Shown here in pieces: positions 5,375 to 7,882 of a DNA stretch of 7,882 bases (positions are counted from its first letter, which is position 1; the number at the start of each line of letters is the position of its first letter). Source of the DNA: an uncultured Chloroflexota bacterium (GTDB lineage: Bacteria; Chloroflexota; Anaerolineae; Anaerolineales; Anaerolineaceae); contig CADBKS010000132.1 in NCBI GenBank assembly GCA_902795255.1, forward strand, positions 1 through 7,882. The letters run 5' to 3'. Both the position numbers and the translations under genes were made by a program. Under the pieces are notes generated by a model that had not been told where the DNA came from, did no database searches, and saw nothing but the letters and a program-made list of their open reading frames with translations.

Positions 5375-5588
5375 TGCGCGAAGCGCTTTGCGCTTCGCGC
5401 AGTTGTCAGCTGCCGGCAGCCGGTTGGATTATGTGTCGCTTCGCGGCGGGTTAAGATGGCGCCGGTGCCGCAGGGGGCCGGTTGCCAGGCGACACCGAAG
5501 GTGTCAGATGGAACCGTTCCCCGAAGGCACTTTAGGAAAAGCGCACGGCGGCACGCGGAGCGTTCTATTACACGACGCGAAGCGTCAC
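5375..5588. repeat. Hairpin-rich dispersed repeat, copy 2
   Basis: Direct copy of 3847-4125, lacking the 28-bp palindrome segment. It begins with a perfect 12-bp stem, TGCGCGAAGCGC-TTT-GCGCTTCGCGCA (5375-5401), where copy 1 has only five pairs. It keeps the long hairpin as 5465-5530, with GCA opposite GAA and a bulged G. It ends with GACGC-GAA-GCGTC (5574-5586), again followed shortly by TTTTT on the plus strand. The stretch from 5252 to 5696 holds this repeat, its heptamer tails and the terminators; I see no gene in it. Confidence 0.85.
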
Positions 5589-5591
5589 CGC

Positions 5592-5619
5592 AATTTTTAC
5601 CTTTTCCTTTTTCCGTTTT
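5592..5619. repeat. Degenerate T-rich heptamer tract
   Basis: AATTTTT, ACCTTTT, CCTTTTT and CCGTTTT follow each other with a 7-base period directly after repeat copy 2, in the same position as the (CTTCACW)4 tract after copy 1. Low complexity weakens the call. Confidence 0.5.
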
Positions 5620-5623
5620 ACCT

Positions 5624-5650
5624 GCGCAAAGCGCTTCGACGCGAAGCGTC
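5624..5650. repeat. Extra triloop hairpin pair between two heptamer tracts
   Basis: GCGC-AAA-GCGC (5624-5634) and GACGC-GAA-GCGTC (5638-5650). The second repeats 5574-5586 exactly, so this looks like a partial further unit of the dispersed repeat lying between the T-rich and CATTGAM heptamers. Confidence 0.6.
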
Positions 5651-5662
5651 ACAAATTACTTC

Positions 5663-5697
5663 TAATGACCATTGAACATTGACCAATATCCAATTCC
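5663..5697. repeat. Degenerate heptamer tract (CATTGAM-type) abutting the HIRAN stop codon
   Basis: Five 7-bp units in register (TAATGAC, CATTGAA, CATTGAC, CAATATC, CAATTCC) end at 5697, the last base of the minus-strand HIRAN stop codon. Only the middle two are close matches; the outer units are diverged. Confidence 0.6.
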
Positions 5698-6098
5698 TAA
5701 AAGTCGATGAGATAGATCCCGATCGAGATCATCGTAAAGGACCCTTTCGCCTGAATATTTTTGATTTTGGCCTCAAGAAGCTTGCCAGCGTCCATCAGGC
5801 GGGCGAAGACGATGTTGTCCTTCTCCGGAATATAGCCGTACTTTTCCCCCGCTGCGTTCAGGATCAGGATGGCATTGCTGTCGAAACGGTTGCAGCTTTC
5901 CCGACGCAGCGTCAGGGTGTCCCCGACGGCAGCCTTTTTCAGCACATCCGGATCCTTCAGATACGTTGTTCCGGCGATGAAAGAATCGAACAGATAGATC
6001 TCTCTCGTCAGGGGTTTGATCAGGTCGCCCAGCCCCCGGGGATCTTCGGCTTTTTGGATCAGCTCCGGGTTCACCGGAATGATGCTTTGGTCAGACAT
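5697..6098 (-). CDS. HIRAN-domain protein
   Basis: Small 133-residue protein made almost entirely of a HIRAN domain at about 36-130. Recognisable elements are FDSFIAGTTYL (37-47), VGDTLTLRRESCNRFDSNAI (58-77) and YGYIPEKDNIVFARLMDAGK (87-106). HIRAN domains bind DNA ends or single-stranded 3' ends in HLTF-like helicases; stand-alone bacterial versions are mostly uncharacterised, so a nucleic-acid role here is inference. ATG 6098 follows GAGGTGA (6109-6103), which overlaps the stop codon of the J-domain-like gene; the gap is only 8 bases, suggesting translational coupling. It is the last gene of a three-gene operon. The stop codon touches a 7-bp repeat tract. Confidence 0.85.
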   Translation of the reverse strand: MSDQSIIPVNPELIQKAEDPRGLGDLIKPLTREIYLFDSFIAGTTYLKDPDVLKKAAVGDTLTLRRESCNRFDSNAILILNAAGEKYGYIPEKDNIVFARLMDAGKLLEAKIKNIQAKGSFTMISIGIYLIDF

Positions 6099-6106
6099 AT
6101 TTCACC

Positions 6107-6859
6107 TCACGCGGTCAGCAGGCTTTCCAGATAGGCCTGCAGTTCTTTTCTGTAATTCAGGTACGATTCCTTTTCGGCTTCCAGCTCACTGCGTTTCGCG
6201 TCGCTCGCATCGGGATCCTCCAGCAGGGCTTTATACGTGTAAGGCTCTGTTTCGATGATGCGGGCGATCTCCGTTTCCAGATCCGCGATTTTTTCGGGAA
6301 GATCTTCGATTATGTCCTCCGCCGCCGCTTCACCGTGTTCTTTCAGGAAGCGGTTGATCAGCGTCTCTGTTTCCCGCAGCGCTTTCAGATCATTTCTGCG
6401 GTACGCGGAAAGGGCGTTCTGAAACAGTTCCGACAGTTCGGGGTCTTGCTCCGTCATCGGGAAAATGTCCGGGTGCAGGCGTTTTGCGATGCGGCGGTAG
6501 ATCCGGCGGATCTCGCCTGCTTCCGTCAGGGAGATCGGCGTCAGGCTTTTTCCCGCTTCCGCCAGGCTCAGCAGTTCCTCCAGCTGCGCACGGTATGCCG
6601 GCATATGCGTGTCGATAAACTCCTGCAGGCTGATCGGGTCGGGCTCCTCCCCGGCGTTGCGTTTCGCCTGGCAGAACGAGATGGATTTTTTCAGCGCGAT
6701 GCAGTCGATCCGTACCTGAAAAACATCGGCGATCAGTTCTCCGAACCGGCGGAAGTATTCCATCCGGTACTGTTCCGCCTCCTTTTCCAGCCGGTCCCGC
6801 TGCAGGATCAGGTTTTCATACTGTTCACGCAATCCTTCGTAAGTATTCATATCATTCAT
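6107..6859 (-). CDS. J-domain-like coiled-coil protein with HPD motif
   Basis: Soluble 250-residue protein. Residues 116-163 resemble the core of a J-domain: a basic helix IRRIYRRIAKRLHPDI with H129-P130-D131, then a second helix ending in AYRRNDLKAL. J-domains stimulate the ATPase of Hsp70 (DnaK) chaperones through HPD, so an Hsp70-recruiting role is plausible. The rest (5-60, 183-205, 222-248) is charged and coiled-coil-like, with no Gly/Phe or zinc-finger region, so this is not classical DnaJ. The loop after HPD is short and the domain is divergent. I choose ATG 6859, which overlaps the upstream stop as TGATG and has GAGGTG five bases before it; the frame could also open at GTG 6862. It is the middle gene of the Sel1/J/HIRAN operon, tightly coupled on both sides. 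Confidence 0.8.
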   Translation of the reverse strand: MNDMNTYEGLREQYENLILQRDRLEKEAEQYRMEYFRRFGELIADVFQVRIDCIALKKSISFCQAKRNAGEEPDPISLQEFIDTHMPAYRAQLEELLSLAEAGKSLTPISLTEAGEIRRIYRRIAKRLHPDIFPMTEQDPELSELFQNALSAYRRNDLKALRETETLINRFLKEHGEAAAEDIIEDLPEKIADLETEIARIIETEPYTYKALLEDPDASDAKRSELEAEKESYLNYRKELQAYLESLLTA

Positions 6860-7743
6860 CACAGCACCTCGAATCCGAATAATTCATCCTGAAGGCTCAT
6901 CAGCCGCTGCCCGTTCAGCATGGCGCCGGCGTAGAATGCGTCCCGGTCCGGATAGACATCCTCCCCCCAGCGGATGGTGAACTCACCGTTTTCAGCGGCC
7001 GCTTCGATCTTCAGCGGCGTTTGGTTATGGTAAAAACCGATCGTCACGGATCCCTGTCCGCGCAGCAGCCACATGCAGTCAAACAGGTCAAAGTCGTTCG
7101 TGTCAAATTCGATCATCTCATAAAGATCATCGATCAGCCATTTCATGATGTTGATGTCACCGAAAAAGTTGTTGTAACGCAGCCGCTGCGCCTGAAAATC
7201 CTTCGCCTGATAAAGCAGCCGTACCGCCTCGTCGATATCGCCTTCCTCCTTCCGGATCATGGCCAGCCGGGTGCAGACTTCCGGCAGCGGTTCGTGCAGG
7301 AAACGGGCTTTAAGCACTTTCGGATACAGTTCCTCGATCGTTTCTTTGTATTTCTCATAGTTCCGCTCAACGTAATAACCGTTCTTATACATATCGGCGA
7401 CTTTCACCGCGGCCTCCATGATCCCCGCCTCTTTGGCAAGCGAGTAGTAGTGAAAGGCTTTTTCGAAGTCGCGTTTGCCGGTCCGGCCGTAATACCAGAT
7501 GTAGCCGAGGCCTTCATAGGCTGCCGGAAGTTTGCAGTCGGCGGCCATTTCATAGTATTTCAGTGCCAGATCAAAGTGCTTTTTATCGTAATAAAAACCG
7601 CCCAGGGCCATCATGACATGGGGATCCGCCGTCTCGCAGATCAGGTACCCCATCGCTTCGGTGTAAAGAAAGATCTCTTCTTCGGAGTGACTGTCTGCCC
7701 GTTCAAACTCCCGCCGGATGCTGTTGGCTTCTCTGATATCCAT
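6859..7743 (-). CDS. Sel1/TPR-like repeat protein, first gene of the operon
   Basis: Soluble 294-residue protein. Helical Sel1/TPR-type repeats cover about residues 40-145, e.g. FDLALKYYEMAADCKLPAAYEGLGYIW-like and FEKAFHYYSLAKEAGIMEAAVKVADMY-like units. Another helical pair lies at about 154-184 (EEGDIDEAVRLLYQA). Such repeats are protein-binding scaffolds. Residues 215-294 form a separate module that looks beta-rich (GSVTIGFYHNQ, FTIRWGEDVYPD) and that I cannot name. There is no signal peptide. The frame extends to GTG 7812, but AGGAGG lies five bases before ATG 7743 and the upstream residues look unlike protein, so ATG 7743 is the start. The stop overlaps the J-domain gene start by one base. 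The function is probably shared with the two downstream genes; the binding partner is unknown. Confidence 0.82.
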   Translation of the reverse strand: MDIREANSIRREFERADSHSEEEIFLYTEAMGYLICETADPHVMMALGGFYYDKKHFDLALKYYEMAADCKLPAAYEGLGYIWYYGRTGKRDFEKAFHYYSLAKEAGIMEAAVKVADMYKNGYYVERNYEKYKETIEELYPKVLKARFLHEPLPEVCTRLAMIRKEEGDIDEAVRLLYQAKDFQAQRLRYNNFFGDINIMKWLIDDLYEMIEFDTNDFDLFDCMWLLRGQGSVTIGFYHNQTPLKIEAAAENGEFTIRWGEDVYPDRDAFYAGAMLNGQRLMSLQDELFGFEVL

Positions 7744-7785
7744 GCCTGCCTCCTGAAATTTACCATGCTTCCGTTTATTTTCCCT

Positions 7786-7830
7786 ACTATATGAGCTCAC
7801 TTTGATAAGCACATGGCAGTCGAAAGTGAG
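7786..7830 (-). promoter_or_regulatory. Candidate promoter with 8-bp inverted repeat for the Sel1/J/HIRAN operon
   Basis: TATAGT reads on the minus strand at 7791-7786, giving a leader of about 35 bases before ATG 7743. No good -35 is present. CTCACTTT (7796-7803) and its exact complement AAAGTGAG (7823-7830), 19 bases apart, straddle the -35 region, an operator-like arrangement. The remaining 7831-7882 contains TGCTTCGCAAGGCGCGGCCC, GC-rich and reminiscent of the dispersed repeat, but nothing I can call. Confidence 0.4.
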
Positions 7831-7882
7831 TGCTTCGCAAGGCGCGGCCCAATCGTTCGTATGTTTGCATAAGCTACTTGCC

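Noticed and set aside
3847..5588. Insertion sequence or composite transposon made of the two repeat copies
   Set aside because: No transposase is encoded, no terminal inverted repeats or target duplications are evident, and the copies differ in length; a non-autonomous element remains possible.
5308..5675. ORFs of 102-114 codons on both strands across repeat copy 2
   Set aside because: They are the same repeat-derived artefacts, cross a strong terminator, and have no Shine-Dalgarno sequence or recognisable domain.

Overview
This 7.9 kb window looks like a chromosomal segment of a moderately GC-rich member of the Bacillota, probably a gut or rumen Clostridia-type organism. The reasons are strong AGGAGG-type ribosome binding sites, intrinsic terminators, the family mix (a monofunctional aspartate kinase with a tandem ACT tail, a Cys-type glutathione peroxidase, a T2SF/PilC-family protein), and hairpin-rich intergenic repeats. 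The taxonomic call is an inference. All eight genes I accept lie on the minus strand, so transcription runs from high to low coordinates.

Reading in the direction of transcription, the first block (7743 to 5697) is a tight three-gene operon. It encodes a Sel1/TPR-like repeat protein, a J-domain-like coiled-coil protein with an HPD motif, and a small HIRAN-domain protein. The first two genes overlap by one base and the last two are 7 bases apart, so they probably work in one process, which I cannot name. Next comes a hairpin-rich repeat island (about 5375-5697), a strong intrinsic terminator (5327-5351), and an unrecognised 369-residue protein (5251-4142) with two 53-residue repeats near its C terminus. 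A second copy of the island (about 3847-4160) follows.

The lower half holds ordinary genes: a Cys-type glutathione peroxidase (3741-3199) with a bidirectional terminator, and an aspartate kinase (3096-1771) with its own promoter and terminator. Last is a two-gene unit made of an exported transglutaminase-like protein (1630-779) and a T2SF/PilC-family membrane protein (749-1, cut by the window edge). An extended -10 promoter and a flanking inverted repeat precede this unit.

The most unusual content is the non-coding repeat system. Two direct copies of a roughly 200-285 bp element flank the 369-residue gene. Each carries a long imperfect hairpin with opposed three-base internal loops, plus small triloop hairpins, two of which keep pairing despite sequence or length changes between copies. 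Each copy is followed by tandem 7-bp repeats that run up to or into the stop codon of a minus-strand gene. Several different heptamers are used, and another heptamer family lies inside the 369-residue gene, where three units make exactly seven codons. I read this as a composite dispersed repeat, possibly mobile and possibly transcribed. Nothing in the window looks like a transposase, CRISPR array, tRNA or rRNA.
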